NCBI GenBank assembly: GCA_028281325.1
Contig: JANQKC010000021.1
Span: 186,001 to 250,000, forward strand
DNA: 64,000 nt
Reading direction: 5' to 3'
Source of the DNA: Alphaproteobacteria bacterium
GTDB lineage: Bacteria; Pseudomonadota; Alphaproteobacteria; UBA8366
In this document: positions 35,458-44,169 of the stretch, in pieces
How the letters are laid out: the number at the start of each line of letters is the position of its first letter
Position numbering within the stretch: position 1 is the stretch's first letter
Position numbers and translations under genes: made by a program
The notes under the pieces: model-generated
Told to the model about the DNA's origin: nothing
The model's database searches: none
Seen by the model: only the letters and a program-made list of their open reading frames with translations

Positions 35458-36569
35458 TGCACGGCCTTTTTCAAGGTCTCGACGATACGGTCCTGCTCCG
35501 ACGGCCCGACCCACCAGCCACAAGGCAGCGACACTTCCCGAGCGTCGAACCAGTCGGTGTTCGGAAGCGGCCGCCGTTCCGCCTCAAACATCGAGTAGAT
35601 GTCGTTGCGGACGTGAATTTGTGCAGCGGCGATCCCTGCCTGCGCGAGCCGGTCGATCACCGCCGCGCGATTCTCCACTAGTATCGTATAGCCCCAATAT
35701 GTCTGGAAATCCGCCGGATCGCGCTTCAGCGTGACAACGCCGGGTACATCCGCGAGCGCGGCGTCATACCGCCGGCCGTTCTCGTGGAACCGCTGCAGAA
35801 TCCAATCGATATGCGCCATCTGCGACAATCCGAGGGTGCCGGCGATATCGTTCATGTTGCCCTTGAAGCCCCAGTCGGAAATATCGTCGTGCCAAACATC
35901 CCGTCCCTCGCGCATGTCGCGGTCAATGCCGAACCATTTCGCCTTGCGGGCACGGCGATAGTCTTCCTCGTCGCCGCAGAACAGCGCGCCGCCGTCGCCG
36001 GTCGTCACATGCTTGATCGCCTGAAAGGAAAAGCACACGAAATCGCCCTTGGAACCGATCTTCCAATCGCGCCGCTTCGCACCGAACGCGTGCGCGGCGT
36101 CTTCGATGACCTTCACCCCCTTTGTCTTCGCGAGCGCATAGATGTCCTCGATCGCCGCCGGCGCGCCCTCCTTGTGCAACACGTAGATTGCGCGCGTGCG
36201 GGGGGTGATCAGCGGTTCGATCGTCTCGGCGGTCACCATACCGGTCTCGCGGTCCACATCGGCCCATACCGCCTTACCGCCCAGCATCGCGATCGGCTCG
36301 TTACCCGCGACACACGTAAGCGCCGTGGTCACGACCTCGGTCCCGGGCCCGACGCCGGCGAGCTTGAATGCAATCGTCAGACTCATGGTGCACGAACTGA
36401 CAGCGACCGCGCGCGGATTGCCGATAAAGTCGGCAATGGACTCGGTAAAGGCTCTGACCCTCGCCCCTTCGGCAAGAAAACCGCTTTGCAGCGTTTCCGC
36501 CATGCGCGCCTCGGTCTCGGGCGGCATGAAGACCTTAAAAAGAGGAATTAGTTCAGATGATGCGGACAA
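35454..36569 (-). CDS. DegT/DnrJ/EryC1/StrS sugar aminotransferase
   Basis: About 371 residues, PLP-dependent. FSFQAIKHVTTGDGG places the Schiff-base lysine at Lys186. VIEDAAHAFGAKR gives the cofactor-binding Asp, and SSCTMSLTIAFKLAGVGPG the N-terminal substrate loop. It transaminates a 3- or 4-keto nucleotide sugar. It is the first gene of the minus-strand glycan run and is translationally coupled to the 2-epimerase. The apparent start is TTG 36569, since an in-frame TAG lies just upstream. Which ketosugar it uses is unknown. The FnlA product, after the cupin, is one candidate. Confidence 0.9.
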   Translation of the reverse strand: MSASSELIPLFKVFMPPETEARMAETLQSGFLAEGARVRAFTESIADFIGNPRAVAVSSCTMSLTIAFKLAGVGPGTEVVTTALTCVAGNEPIAMLGGKAVWADVDRETGMVTAETIEPLITPRTRAIYVLHKEGAPAAIEDIYALAKTKGVKVIEDAAHAFGAKRRDWKIGSKGDFVCFSFQAIKHVTTGDGGALFCGDEEDYRRARKAKWFGIDRDMREGRDVWHDDISDWGFKGNMNDIAGTLGLSQMAHIDWILQRFHENGRRYDAALADVPGVVTLKRDPADFQTYWGYTILVENRAAVIDRLAQAGIAAAQIHVRNDIYSMFEAERRPLPNTDWFDAREVSLPCGWWVGPSEQDRIVETLKKAVQ

Positions 36570-36606
36570 TATCTATGTGTCTCCATGCAGACTGCGCAGG
36601 ATTGCC

Positions 36607-36628
36607 CCGGATGATCAGGATCATCCGG
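36607..36628. promoter_or_regulatory. Perfect 22-bp palindrome upstream of the glycan locus
   Basis: CCGGATGATC, AG, GATCATCCGG: two exact 10-base arms around a 2-base centre, 38 bases upstream of the first codon of the 29-kb minus-strand run. The position and symmetry suit a repressor or activator site. No known regulator is recognised from the sequence. Confidence 0.4.
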
Positions 36629-37440
36629 AAATGGGGTCGCAAGACTTAGCAAAGAAGCAAATTTGCAAGAAAGCTGATTTTGGTGCGGCCCTGTCCATCA
36701 TGAAGGACAATTATGCGCAAGTTAAACACATTGTAGGCACGCTACCGCAGACCGGGTGAAAGGACTCCGGCCGAACAGACGAAGGTCTCTAGCACGTTCA
36801 CACCATGAACGTCAAACAATGAGATGCACCCGTACGCCGACGCCATACCGCCTCGACCATTTGCATGTGGTTCCATTTCAAGCATTGAGAAATCAGCTCT
36901 CCACGATCTTCGACCCCGGGCTATCTAATGTGTCTGTATGTCAAATTTGACCAACGCAATACTGTTCATCCAACAGCAAATGTACCGGTCGTTCCGAGCA
37001 CCGCGTCATGGGCAAAGGACGCCGACGGCCACTCAATGCCCCAGGTGAATGGTGTCGACCGAAGCTGCTGCCAGGGCTGTCTCGCGAATCAGCTTCTGTT
37101 CGAAAAGAGTTGATCCGCTAATAGAGAGGTTGAGCGCGGGTCGCCCAAGCGCTTCCTGCGACAACTGTTGGTGAAAAATCTGCATGGTTGATGAGCCGGT
37201 CAGGACGACAGACGCTGTGACTATTGCTGAATATCATTAATTTGCTTTACCCAATATCGTTTTCCGCCAGACGTGATCCGGAATTCAATCTAGCTGTAAA
37301 TTACGTTCAAACTTGGCCTGCGTAAGATCAAATAGCTGTTTGCCGAAGGTGGCGGATCGGCTCGGCCGGATGACCAAGGCAAGAAAACCCAACAACGATA
37401 GCTGCGCGGCGGCGTTCCCGATGCATCAGAATCACCAACG
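36629..37440. other. Gene-poor region between the glycan locus and the recombinase remnant
   Basis: About 800 bases with only short, mutually inconsistent open frames. No product is recognised, and composition is more mixed than in the flanks. It probably holds the promoter of the minus-strand glycan run and debris of an old insertion. Confidence 0.45.
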
Positions 37441-37899
37441 CAATGGCTTACTTGGCTCGAGGTTCCGATGCAGCTTCGCCGGCAAGGTGCCGAGCTCAAA
37501 CTAATTGTCGCCGATGAACACGGAAATGCATGCACGGCGGGTTCAAATCTCATGGCCACCATCGTGCAAGACCGTTGATGGTTTGTGGGACTACGCAGCG
37601 GTGTCTCGAGGTCCGACGCGGAATTCACCCGCCGCTAAGGAATCAAGCAAGCAGACGTCAGCCGCGTCCTGCCGCTGGCGTTCCTTGCGTCCACCGTTGT
37701 CGAGGCCATTCTCGACGGCCGGCAGTCGATCGCGCCGAAATCATCGGAAAATTTATGGATACTGGAACCGACCGACAGAGACGGAGGGCCGCTTGCACGT
37801 GGAGACCGCCTTGTTTCGCGTTTCCGTGCCATGAGACCGGGCCGCGAACCACGCCAAAGACACGGTATCTGCGGCACTCGTAGTATCTCAAGAAATTGA
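37441..37899 (+). pseudogene. Decayed large serine recombinase (C-terminal part)
   Basis: One reading frame gives VPMQLRRQGAELKLIVADEH, then TGA (37576) and TAA (37636), then GIKQADVSRVLPLAFLASTV and VEAILDGRQSIAP, ending at TGA 37897. These blocks match the C-terminal region of site-specific serine recombinases common in alphaproteobacteria (RRGVEMRLV; GVTRxYVSRLLxLAFLAPDI; VEAILxGRQP). The N-terminal resolvase domain is missing and two stops interrupt the frame. It points toward, and ends 87 bases from, the 3' end of the tRNA-Ala gene, the usual place for an integrase beside its attachment site. Confidence 0.72.
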
Positions 37900-37919
37900 T
37901 ATACAACAATAAATGAAGG

Positions 37920-37929
37920 TGGTGGAGCC
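37920..37929. repeat. Short direct repeat of the tRNA-Ala 3' end (possible attachment-site scar)
   Basis: TGGTGGAGCC here repeats, in the same orientation, the first ten plus-strand bases of the tRNA-Ala gene (37986-37995, i.e. its CCA end). It is followed by a near-palindrome (CGAACTAAGTTCG). Ten bases is short, but the location between a recombinase remnant and the tRNA end is suggestive. Confidence 0.35.
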
Positions 37930-37985
37930 CCGCGAACTAAGTTCGAACCCAACAGTCCGAGGCGGAACTGAATTTTATCGAAATT

Positions 37986-38061
<76 letters not shown>

Positions 38062-38218
38062 GACACTGGGAACGACAGCGTGAAACACGCCGAAGCGTGC
38101 GGAATATGTGAAGGGATCAGGGTCATGTCAAGCGCCGCGTCAACGCGGGGCCTTGCCACGCTTCCGGTGTTGCGGCTAGGGTGCGCCGTTCGGACAACCG
38201 GGGACAGGTTCTACACCT

Positions 38219-38500
38219 ATGAACTCATTGCTGTTGTTGATCATTACCATCATCGACATCTTCGTCTGGATCATCATCATCCAGGTGATCATGAGCTGGC
38301 TGATCGCCTTCAACGTGATCAACACCAGCAACCGATTCGTCTATCTGGTGGGCGATTTCCTGTATCGCATAACCGAGCCTGCGATGCGGCCAATCCGCCG
38401 AATCCTGCCGAATCTCGGCGGGATCGACCTGTCGCCGCTGGTCGTCCTGCTGCTGCTGTTCTTCGCCAAGAACCTGTTGATCGAATACTGGCCCCGGTAG
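38219..38500 (+). CDS. YggT family membrane protein
   Basis: A 93-residue inner-membrane protein of the YggT family with two hydrophobic segments (residues about 2-32 and 72-88) flanking a short loop with RITEPAMRPIRRILPNLGGID, the family signature. In proteobacteria it is linked to osmotic tolerance and to cell-division or proline-synthesis neighbours, and it often precedes a DUF167 gene and folD, as here. Biochemical role unknown. Confidence 0.93.
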   Translation: MNSLLLLIITIIDIFVWIIIIQVIMSWLIAFNVINTSNRFVYLVGDFLYRITEPAMRPIRRILPNLGGIDLSPLVVLLLLFFAKNLLIEYWPR

Positions 38501-38512
38501 GGATGCACGCGG

Positions 38513-38717
38513 ATGTCGGCGCTTCCGGTCGCTGCGCGGGATGACGGCGTCGCCGTTGCGGTCCGGCTGACGTCGAAGGCGTCGTCCGACCGACTCGACG
38601 GTCTCGGGGCGACCGAAAGGGGCCAAGGACCGGCGCAAGACCATCCACGTCGCCGGCGATCCCGGTATCCTGTTGCCGCACCTCCAACACGGGTCCGAGG
38701 CCCATCAAAATGACTGA
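38513..38717 (+). pseudogene. DUF167 (YggU) gene with internal deletion and frameshift
   Basis: ATG 38513 opens with [20 protein letters not shown], the N-terminal strand of DUF167 proteins, but that frame then loses similarity. The C-terminal part ([20 protein letters not shown]) appears in another frame and ends at TGA 38715-38717, overlapping the folD start. The central helix-rich part (the APPVDGKANAAL region, perhaps 35-45 codons) is absent. A normal DUF167 protein is about 95-100 residues. The preserved place between yggT and folD shows that this was a standard gene. Confidence 0.72.
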
Positions 38718-39603
38718 TTCGACCATCATCGACGGTAAGGGTTTCGCCGCGGATCTGCGGAAACGGATCGGCGCGGCGGTGGCCGATGTGACGAAAACGC
38801 ACGGGCTGGTCCCCGGCCTGGCCGTGGTGCTGGTGGGCGAAGACCCGGCAAGCCAGGTCTATGTCCGCAACAAGCGCAAGCAGACCGTCGAGGCGGGCAT
38901 GCGGAGCTTCGAGCATACACTGCCGGCGGATACCGGCGAGGCGGACCTGCTGGCGTTGGTCGACCAACTCAACCGCGACGAGACGGTGCATGGCATCCTG
39001 GTGCAATTGCCGCTGCCCGAGCAGATCGACGCCGACAAGGTGATCGCCGCCATCGACCCAGACAAGGACGTGGACGGTTTCCACGTGATCAACGCCGGGC
39101 GGCTGGCGACCGGCGGCCAGGGGATGGTGCCCTGTACGCCGCTCGGCTGCCTGATGATGCTGAAGGACCGGTTCGGCGACCTGTCCGGCCTGGAGGCGGT
39201 GGTGGTCGGCCGCTCGAATATCGTCGGCAAGCCGATGGCGGCGCTGCTGCTGGGCGAAAGCTGCACGGTGACCGTGGCCCATTCGCGCACCCGCGACCTG
39301 CCCGCGGTCTGCCGCCGCGCCGATATCCTGGTAGCGGCGGTCGGGCGGCCCGAGATGATCCGCGGCGACTGGATCAAACCCGGCGCCGCGGTGATCGACG
39401 TCGGCATCAACCGGGTGCCGAAGGAAGGCGAGGACGGAAAATACCGGCTGGTCGGCGATGTGTGCTTTTCGGAAGCGCAGGACGTCGCGGGCGCGATCAC
39501 GCCGGTGCCGGGCGGCGTCGGGCCGATGACCATCGCCTGCCTGTTGCGCAACGCGCTGGTCGCCGCCTGCCGACAGGCCGGCATCGCGCCGCCCGCGCTC
39601 TAG
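38710..39603 (+). CDS. folD: Bifunctional methylene-tetrahydrofolate dehydrogenase/methenyl-THF cyclohydrolase
   Basis: A 297-residue cytosolic FolD that interconverts 5,10-methylene-, 5,10-methenyl- and 10-formyl-tetrahydrofolate with NADP. Both signatures are present: the substrate site with [14 protein letters not shown] (catalytic Lys) and [14 protein letters not shown], and the cofactor site [18 protein letters not shown] and VGINRVP-like [25 protein letters not shown] closes the fold. The 10-formyl-THF that it makes is the donor for the sugar formyltransferases in the adjacent locus. Confidence 0.98.
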   Translation: MTDSTIIDGKGFAADLRKRIGAAVADVTKTHGLVPGLAVVLVGEDPASQVYVRNKRKQTVEAGMRSFEHTLPADTGEADLLALVDQLNRDETVHGILVQLPLPEQIDADKVIAAIDPDKDVDGFHVINAGRLATGGQGMVPCTPLGCLMMLKDRFGDLSGLEAVVVGRSNIVGKPMAALLLGESCTVTVAHSRTRDLPAVCRRADILVAAVGRPEMIRGDWIKPGAAVIDVGINRVPKEGEDGKYRLVGDVCFSEAQDVAGAITPVPGGVGPMTIACLLRNALVAACRQAGIAPPAL

Positions 39604-39615
39604 CCGCGTCGCGAT

Positions 39616-39921
39616 CTACCCTTTGGCGGGCAGACGCAACCGCACAATGCCCTTGAAATTGTTGGGGTCCACGGGCTTGCCCTTGCGCGTGATCTCGATC
39701 CGCCCTTGCCGGGCAAGATGCACCGCCTGCTGGCGCACCGCGTTCATGTAGCGCCGCCAGAGTTCCGGGCCGTCGCCGGGCCGTCGACGCGCCTCGGCCA
39801 CCGCCCGCGCCGCATCCATCGGACTGATCGACTGTTCCGGCGGCAAGTCGTCAAGCAGGCCCAGGATCGCTTCGGCCACGGGATCGTCGACGCGTGGCGC
39901 ATCGGCATCGGAGTCGGACAT
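39616..39921 (-). CDS. DUF3253 family protein
   Basis: A 101-residue protein. The core VAEAILGLLDDLPPEQSISPMDAARAVAE followed by LWRRYMNAVRQQAVHLARQGRIEI and KGKPVDPNNFKGIVRLRL is the DUF3253 winged-helix-like fold. ATG 39921 is chosen for the AAAGGA ribosome-binding site 7 bases upstream. The longer frame to 40080 is antisense to the next gene. Function unknown, possibly nucleic-acid binding. It converges on folD. Confidence 0.87.
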   Translation of the reverse strand: MSDSDADAPRVDDPVAEAILGLLDDLPPEQSISPMDAARAVAEARRRPGDGPELWRRYMNAVRQQAVHLARQGRIEITRKGKPVDPNNFKGIVRLRLPAKG

Positions 39922-39982
39922 TGTCGGTTCCTTTGCGCCGTTCCATCTGGACGGCGCGGGTTGAGGTGCGAATAATGCGCGC

Positions 39983-40678
39983 ATGATCGGAACGATTGAA
40001 GCGCTGTTGTTGGCCGTCGCGGTATTCGTCGGCGGGCATTTCTTCCTGTCGAGCGTAACGGTGCGCGGGCCCCTCATCAAGGCGTTGGGCGAGGCCGGTT
40101 TCCGGGTGTCCTACTCGGTCCTGTCCCTCGCGGCAATAGCCTGGGCGATCGCCGCCTACAACGCCGCCCCCCGCGTGGAGCTGTGGGAGCCGACGCCCGG
40201 CCTGTTGGCGATCCCGCTGCTGCTGATGCCCTTCGCCTGCATCCTGCTGGTGGCCAGCCTGTCGACGCCGAACATCACCATGGTCGCGGGCGAGCGCCAC
40301 GCCGACCAGCCGCATCCCGCGCCCGGCATCATGACGATCACCCGCCATCCGGGCCTGTGGGGCATCGGGATTTGGAGCGTGGCGCATCTGCTCGCCAACG
40401 GCGACGACGCGAGCCTCGCCTTGTTCGGCGGCATCGCGGTGCTGTGCTTTGGCGGCATGTGGCATATCGACCAGCGCCGCCGCGCCAGCCTCGGCTCGGC
40501 TTGGGGACCGGTGGCGCTGACCACGTCCGTCGTCCCGTTCGTGGCGGCGATCCAAGGGCGCACCAAAGTCGATTGGCCCGGCATCGGGCTCGCCCGCATC
40601 GCGACGGGATTGGCGCTTTACGTGGCCCTGTTGCTGACCCACGACTGGGCCATCGGGGTATCGGTGCTGCCGAGCTAG
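39983..40678 (+). CDS. NnrU family membrane protein
   Basis: A 231-residue integral membrane protein with about six hydrophobic segments. TPNITMVAGER, MTITRHPGLWGIGIWSVAHLL and GGMWHIDQRRRASLGSAW are typical of NnrU/MAPEG-like proteins, some of which are needed for nitric-oxide or nitrite reduction in denitrifiers; related plant proteins (15-cis-zeta-carotene isomerase) bind heme. No denitrification genes are near, so the role is open. Divergent from the DUF3253 gene. Confidence 0.9.
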   Translation: MIGTIEALLLAVAVFVGGHFFLSSVTVRGPLIKALGEAGFRVSYSVLSLAAIAWAIAAYNAAPRVELWEPTPGLLAIPLLLMPFACILLVASLSTPNITMVAGERHADQPHPAPGIMTITRHPGLWGIGIWSVAHLLANGDDASLALFGGIAVLCFGGMWHIDQRRRASLGSAWGPVALTTSVVPFVAAIQGRTKVDWPGIGLARIATGLALYVALLLTHDWAIGVSVLPS

Positions 40679-40703
40679 GATCGCCCACTCGGAGGCGAAT
40701 GAC

Positions 40704-41177
40704 ATGAGTTTCGCAATTCGCCGAATGTCGCCGGACGATGCGGACGGCATGCACCGCGTGCACACACAGGCGGTGACGGATGTTTGCGCCGCGTTCTTGA
40801 AGCCCGCTGCGGTGACGGCGTGGCTTCACGGCCGGACGCCGGAGAAGTATGTGCAGGCGGCCGACACGGGCGGCGAGGCATTCTGGATCGCGGCCCTGGA
40901 AGACGGTTCGGTGATCGGATTCGCGTCCTGGCGGAAGGACGAACTGGCCAGCCTCTTCGTCGACCCGGCCTGGCATGGGCAAGGCGTCGGCCGCGCGTTG
41001 TTCGACGCCTGCGAGGCGGAGGCGGCGAAAAGCGGCCACGCGCTCCGCCGGCTGGTCGCCGCCGTGAATGCCGTCACCTATTACGAAGCGCTCGGCTTCC
41101 ATGCGGTCCGCGAAACCTATCGCGTTAAAAACGGGCATAGGATTCCGCAGATCGAGATGACGCGCGACCGGCGCTAG
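40704..41177 (+). CDS. GNAT family N-acetyltransferase
   Basis: A 157-residue GNAT protein. The acetyl-CoA loop is LFVDPAWHGQGVGRALFDAC (Q-x-x-G-x-G/A motif A), and YYEALGFHAV is motif B. The N-terminal IRRMSPDDADGMHRVHTQAV is common in this family. Acceptor unknown. It lies 25 bases after nnrU and may be co-transcribed. Confidence 0.92.
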   Translation: MSFAIRRMSPDDADGMHRVHTQAVTDVCAAFLKPAAVTAWLHGRTPEKYVQAADTGGEAFWIAALEDGSVIGFASWRKDELASLFVDPAWHGQGVGRALFDACEAEAAKSGHALRRLVAAVNAVTYYEALGFHAVRETYRVKNGHRIPQIEMTRDRR

Positions 41178-41299
41178 GCGTTAACACATCAAACCGGCCG
41201 CCGAACCGGATCGCAAGAACCGGGTGGCGGCCGCCTGGTCGCCCCGATATCTGTCCCCGCGAAACCAATCCGTTTCAACAACACCGCGGGGCATCACCA

Positions 41300-42064
41300 A
41301 TGCAATCGTTGAAGGGAAAAGTCGCCATCGTCACGGGCGCGAGTTCGGGCATCGGCCGCGCGGCCGCAACCCTGTTCGCGCGCGAGGGCGCACACGTCGT
41401 GGCCACGGCACGGCGACGCCGGGAACTCGACCACCTGATCGCCGGGATCGCGGCGGACGGGGGCACGGCGGCCGCGCATGCAGGCGACATTCGGGACGAG
41501 GCGTGCGCCAAGGCGGTCGTCACGCTGGCTGTGGAACGGTTCGGCGGTCTCGATATCGCCTTTAACAACGCCGGCACGCTGGGCGAAACGGGGCCAGCCG
41601 CCCAGCTATCGATAGACGGATGGCGCGACACACTCGACACGAACCTGACGAGCGCTTTCCTCTGCGCGAAACATCAGCTGCCGGCGATGATCGCGCGCGG
41701 CGGCGGGTCGCTGATCTTCAATTCGACCTTCGTCGGATATACCGCCGGGATGCCGGGCATGGCCGCCTACGCAGCGAGCAAGGCCGGTTTAATCGGCCTG
41801 ACCCAGGTCCTCGCCGCCGAGTTCGGCGCGGACGGCATTCGCGTGAACGCGATCCTGCCCGGCGGCACGGACACGCCGATGGGCCGCGCCGCCGCCGACA
41901 CACCGGAAGCGGCCGCCTTCGTGGAAAGCCTGCACGCCCTGAAGCGCATCGCGACGCCGGAAGAGATCGCCCGGTCCGTACTGCATTTGGCGTCGGACGC
42001 GTCGAGTTTCATGACAGGCGCGGCGATCCTGGTCGACGGCGGCCTTTCGATCAATCGGACCTGA
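41300..42064 (+). CDS. Short-chain dehydrogenase/reductase
   Basis: A 254-residue classical SDR. TGASSGIGRAAATLF binds the cofactor, NNAG is present, catalytic Ser lies in FNSTFVG and YAASKAGLIGL gives Tyr-x3-Lys, and PGGTDTPMG plus FMTGAAILVDGGLS close the fold. The substrate cannot be deduced. Its 3' end overlaps the BLUF gene's 3' end by 14 bases in convergent orientation. Confidence 0.94.
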   Translation: MQSLKGKVAIVTGASSGIGRAAATLFAREGAHVVATARRRRELDHLIAGIAADGGTAAAHAGDIRDEACAKAVVTLAVERFGGLDIAFNNAGTLGETGPAAQLSIDGWRDTLDTNLTSAFLCAKHQLPAMIARGGGSLIFNSTFVGYTAGMPGMAAYAASKAGLIGLTQVLAAEFGADGIRVNAILPGGTDTPMGRAAADTPEAAAFVESLHALKRIATPEEIARSVLHLASDASSFMTGAAILVDGGLSINRT

Positions 42065-42584
42065 ACCCGACCGGTGAGTCGGGCGGCCGCGGCGCCGCGT
42101 CCGGCGCGCTCGGCCGCCACGGTCCGTCGATGCTGCGCAGAAACGTGCGCATGAAAATCGCCACCATTTCGTCCCGTTGGACTTGGGTCATCTTGCCGGC
42201 ATGCCTCAACCTGCAAAGGTCCATGAAATCCGACCGGTCGCAAGGGGGAATATCGGTGATGGAGATAAAGCCCATATCCCAACTCGCAAAGATGCGGGAA
42301 TCGACCGGACCCGACTCGAGGACAACGCAGCCGCGGTGCCGCGCATCGTATCTGACACGGTCGAAGCACGCGGTGACCTTGTCCTGCGCGCCCTCCAGAA
42401 CCTGGATATAGGTGCCGTCGTGATAAAACAGCGCGCCGGTAATCCCGTCCGCGCCGTTGTTGCGCCGGGAGCTATCGAGGATGTCGGTAAGCGTCGCCTT
42501 GTCTGGGTCGCCGACGGACATGCTGAGGTAAACGAGACGGTGCGGCACCGGGATTTCTCTATGATAGAAAGGACCGGCATCCAC
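42051..42584 (-). CDS. BLUF-domain blue-light sensor
   Basis: A 177-residue single-domain flavin photoreceptor. RLVYLSMS holds the key Tyr (Tyr19), RRNNGADGITGALFY the flavin-binding Asn, YIQVLEG the Gln (Gln61) whose switching signals light, and FASWDMGF the conserved Trp (Trp102). All four sensing residues are therefore retained. Residues about 115-177 are a short helical cap and a Pro-rich tail without an enzymatic output domain, so it would signal through a partner protein. The start is GTG 42584. It lies 64 bases downstream of argG on the same strand. Confidence 0.93.
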   Translation of the reverse strand: MDAGPFYHREIPVPHRLVYLSMSVGDPDKATLTDILDSSRRNNGADGITGALFYHDGTYIQVLEGAQDKVTACFDRVRYDARHRGCVVLESGPVDSRIFASWDMGFISITDIPPCDRSDFMDLCRLRHAGKMTQVQRDEMVAIFMRTFLRSIDGPWRPSAPDAAPRPPDSPVGFRSD

Positions 42585-42596
42585 CCTAGCGTTACA

Positions 42597-42617
42597 CGCT
42601 TAAGGTTTAATTAAGCG
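42597..42617. terminator. Weak hairpin between argG and the BLUF gene
   Basis: CGCTTAA, seven loop bases, TTAAGCG, with ATTTTC on the plus side. It may partly separate argG from the BLUF gene. The stem is short and AT-rich, so its effect is uncertain. Confidence 0.25.
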
Positions 42618-42648
42618 ATTTTCTAACGGTTTAGTAGCAATCCCGATT

Positions 42649-43857
42649 TCAGCCGTTCCGCCGGGTGGCGAGGCGCAGGCGCAAGGCGTTCAGCTTGATG
42701 AAGCCTTCGGCGTCGCGCTGGTCGTAGACCGAGTCTTCCTCGAAGGTGACATGCTCCAGGCTGTACAGGCTGTTCGGGCTTTCGCGGCCGATCACGATGA
42801 CGTTGCCCTTGTACAGCTTCAGCCGGACGCGCCCGCTCACCGGCTCCTGGCTCTTGTCGATCAGCGCCTGCAGCATCTCGCGCTCCGGCGCGAACCAGAA
42901 GCCGTTGTAGATCAGCTTGGCGTAGCGCGGCATCATCTCGTCCTTGAGATGCGTCGCCTCGCGGTCGAGGGTGATCGACTCCATCGCCCGGTGCGCCGCG
43001 AGCAACACGGTCCCGCCGGGCGTTTCGTAGACGCCGCGCGATTTCATGCCGACGAAGCGGTTCTCCACCAGGTCGACCCGGCCGATGCCGTTGGCCCCGC
43101 CCAGTTCGTTCAGCCGGGTCAGCAAGGCCGCCGGCCCCAACTTTTTGCCGTCGACGGCGACCGGGTCGCCCCGCTCGAAGTCGATCTCGACGACGGTCGG
43201 CGTGTCCGGCGCCTTCTCCGGGTCGACCGTGCGGGAATAGACATAGTCCGGCGCCTCCTCGGCCGGGTTCTCCAGCACCTTCCCCTCGGCGGAGATATGC
43301 AGCAGGTTGGCGTCGACCGAGAACGGCGCCTCGCCGCGCTTGTCCTTCGGCACCGGGATCTGGTGTTTCTCCGCATAGTCGATCAGCACGGTGCGGCTGT
43401 TCAGGTCCCATTCGCGCCAGGGCGAGATGACCTTGATGTCCGGGTTGAGCGCGTAATAGGCCAACTCGAACCGGACCTGGTCGTTGCCCTTGCCGGTCGC
43501 GCCATGGGCCACCGCGTCGGCCCCGGTCTCGCGGGCGATCTCGATCTGGCGCTTGGCGATCAGCGGCCGGGCGATCGACGTGCCCAACAGATACACGCCC
43601 TCGTACAACGCATTGGCGCGGAACATCGGGAAGACGTAATCGCGCACGAATTCGTCGCGCAGGTCGTCGACATAGATCTCCTCGATGCCGAACATCTCGG
43701 CCTTCTTGCGCGCGGGCTCCAGCTCCTCGCCCTGGCCGAGATCGGCGGTGAAGGTCACCACCTCGCAGTCGTAGACTTCGCGCAGCCATTTCAGAATGAC
43801 CGACGTGTCGAGCCCGCCGGAATAGGCCAGCACCAGCTTCTTGATCTTATCGCCCAT
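42649..43857 (-). CDS. argG: Argininosuccinate synthase
   Basis: A 402-residue cytosolic enzyme that joins citrulline and aspartate with ATP to give argininosuccinate, the penultimate step of arginine synthesis. The PP-loop [11 protein letters not shown] is at residues 9-19. [32 protein letters not shown] and [11 protein letters not shown] form the aspartate/citrulline site. The length is normal. No argH or other arginine genes are nearby. Confidence 0.98.
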   Translation of the reverse strand: MGDKIKKLVLAYSGGLDTSVILKWLREVYDCEVVTFTADLGQGEELEPARKKAEMFGIEEIYVDDLRDEFVRDYVFPMFRANALYEGVYLLGTSIARPLIAKRQIEIARETGADAVAHGATGKGNDQVRFELAYYALNPDIKVISPWREWDLNSRTVLIDYAEKHQIPVPKDKRGEAPFSVDANLLHISAEGKVLENPAEEAPDYVYSRTVDPEKAPDTPTVVEIDFERGDPVAVDGKKLGPAALLTRLNELGGANGIGRVDLVENRFVGMKSRGVYETPGGTVLLAAHRAMESITLDREATHLKDEMMPRYAKLIYNGFWFAPEREMLQALIDKSQEPVSGRVRLKLYKGNVIVIGRESPNSLYSLEHVTFEEDSVYDQRDAEGFIKLNALRLRLATRRNG

Positions 43858-43938
43858 CGCCGGGCCCTCCGCGCACGTAACCGTTGGAAATCGCGGCGGA
43901 GTATAGGGAAAGAACGCTTGGCCGCAAGCAGCGCGGCG

Positions 43939-44169
43939 CTACAACGACGGCGGATTCGGGGGAAGCTTGCTCCCTTGATACGCTTCGGCTTCTCTTTCGA
44001 TGGGCCACGGCCGGAAGGCGAACATCCAAACCGCGACGACGTTGAGCAAAGGGACAGCCATGATCAACGTCCAAGCAGCAGAATACCCAACGCGACGGAG
44101 AATCACAGCCGACGGCCACAAGAACATAACGACCATGAGAAGCATGAAAGTGATGAAATCCGCCATCAC
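43939..44169 (-). CDS. Small membrane protein, two-helix
   Basis: A 76-residue protein with two hydrophobic segments and GYSAAWTLIMAVPLLNVVAVWMF followed by FRPWPIE, the layout of small proteobacterial membrane proteins of unknown function. Its start overlaps the stop of the preceding small gene by the four bases ATGA, and the two resemble one another in layout. Probably an operon. Confidence 0.65.
   Translation of the reverse strand: MMADFITFMLLMVVMFLWPSAVILRRVGYSAAWTLIMAVPLLNVVAVWMFAFRPWPIEREAEAYQGSKLPPNPPSL

Noticed and set aside
37920-37960. A second tRNA or tmRNA 3' end (GTTCGAAC...GGGCTCCACCA on the minus strand)
   Set aside because: The bases before the CTCCACCA end do not pair as a T-arm and no 5' half was found, so it is treated only as a short repeat of the tRNA end.
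41198-41245. Terminator hairpin after the GNAT gene (CGGCCGCC...GGCGGCCG)
   Set aside because: Only eight paired bases around a long GC-rich loop with no T-run; such pairs are frequent by chance at this GC content.
42623-43789. 388-codon minus-strand frame within argG
   Set aside because: Out-of-frame Arg/Gly-rich reading of argG; the 402-residue frame carries all ArgG motifs.
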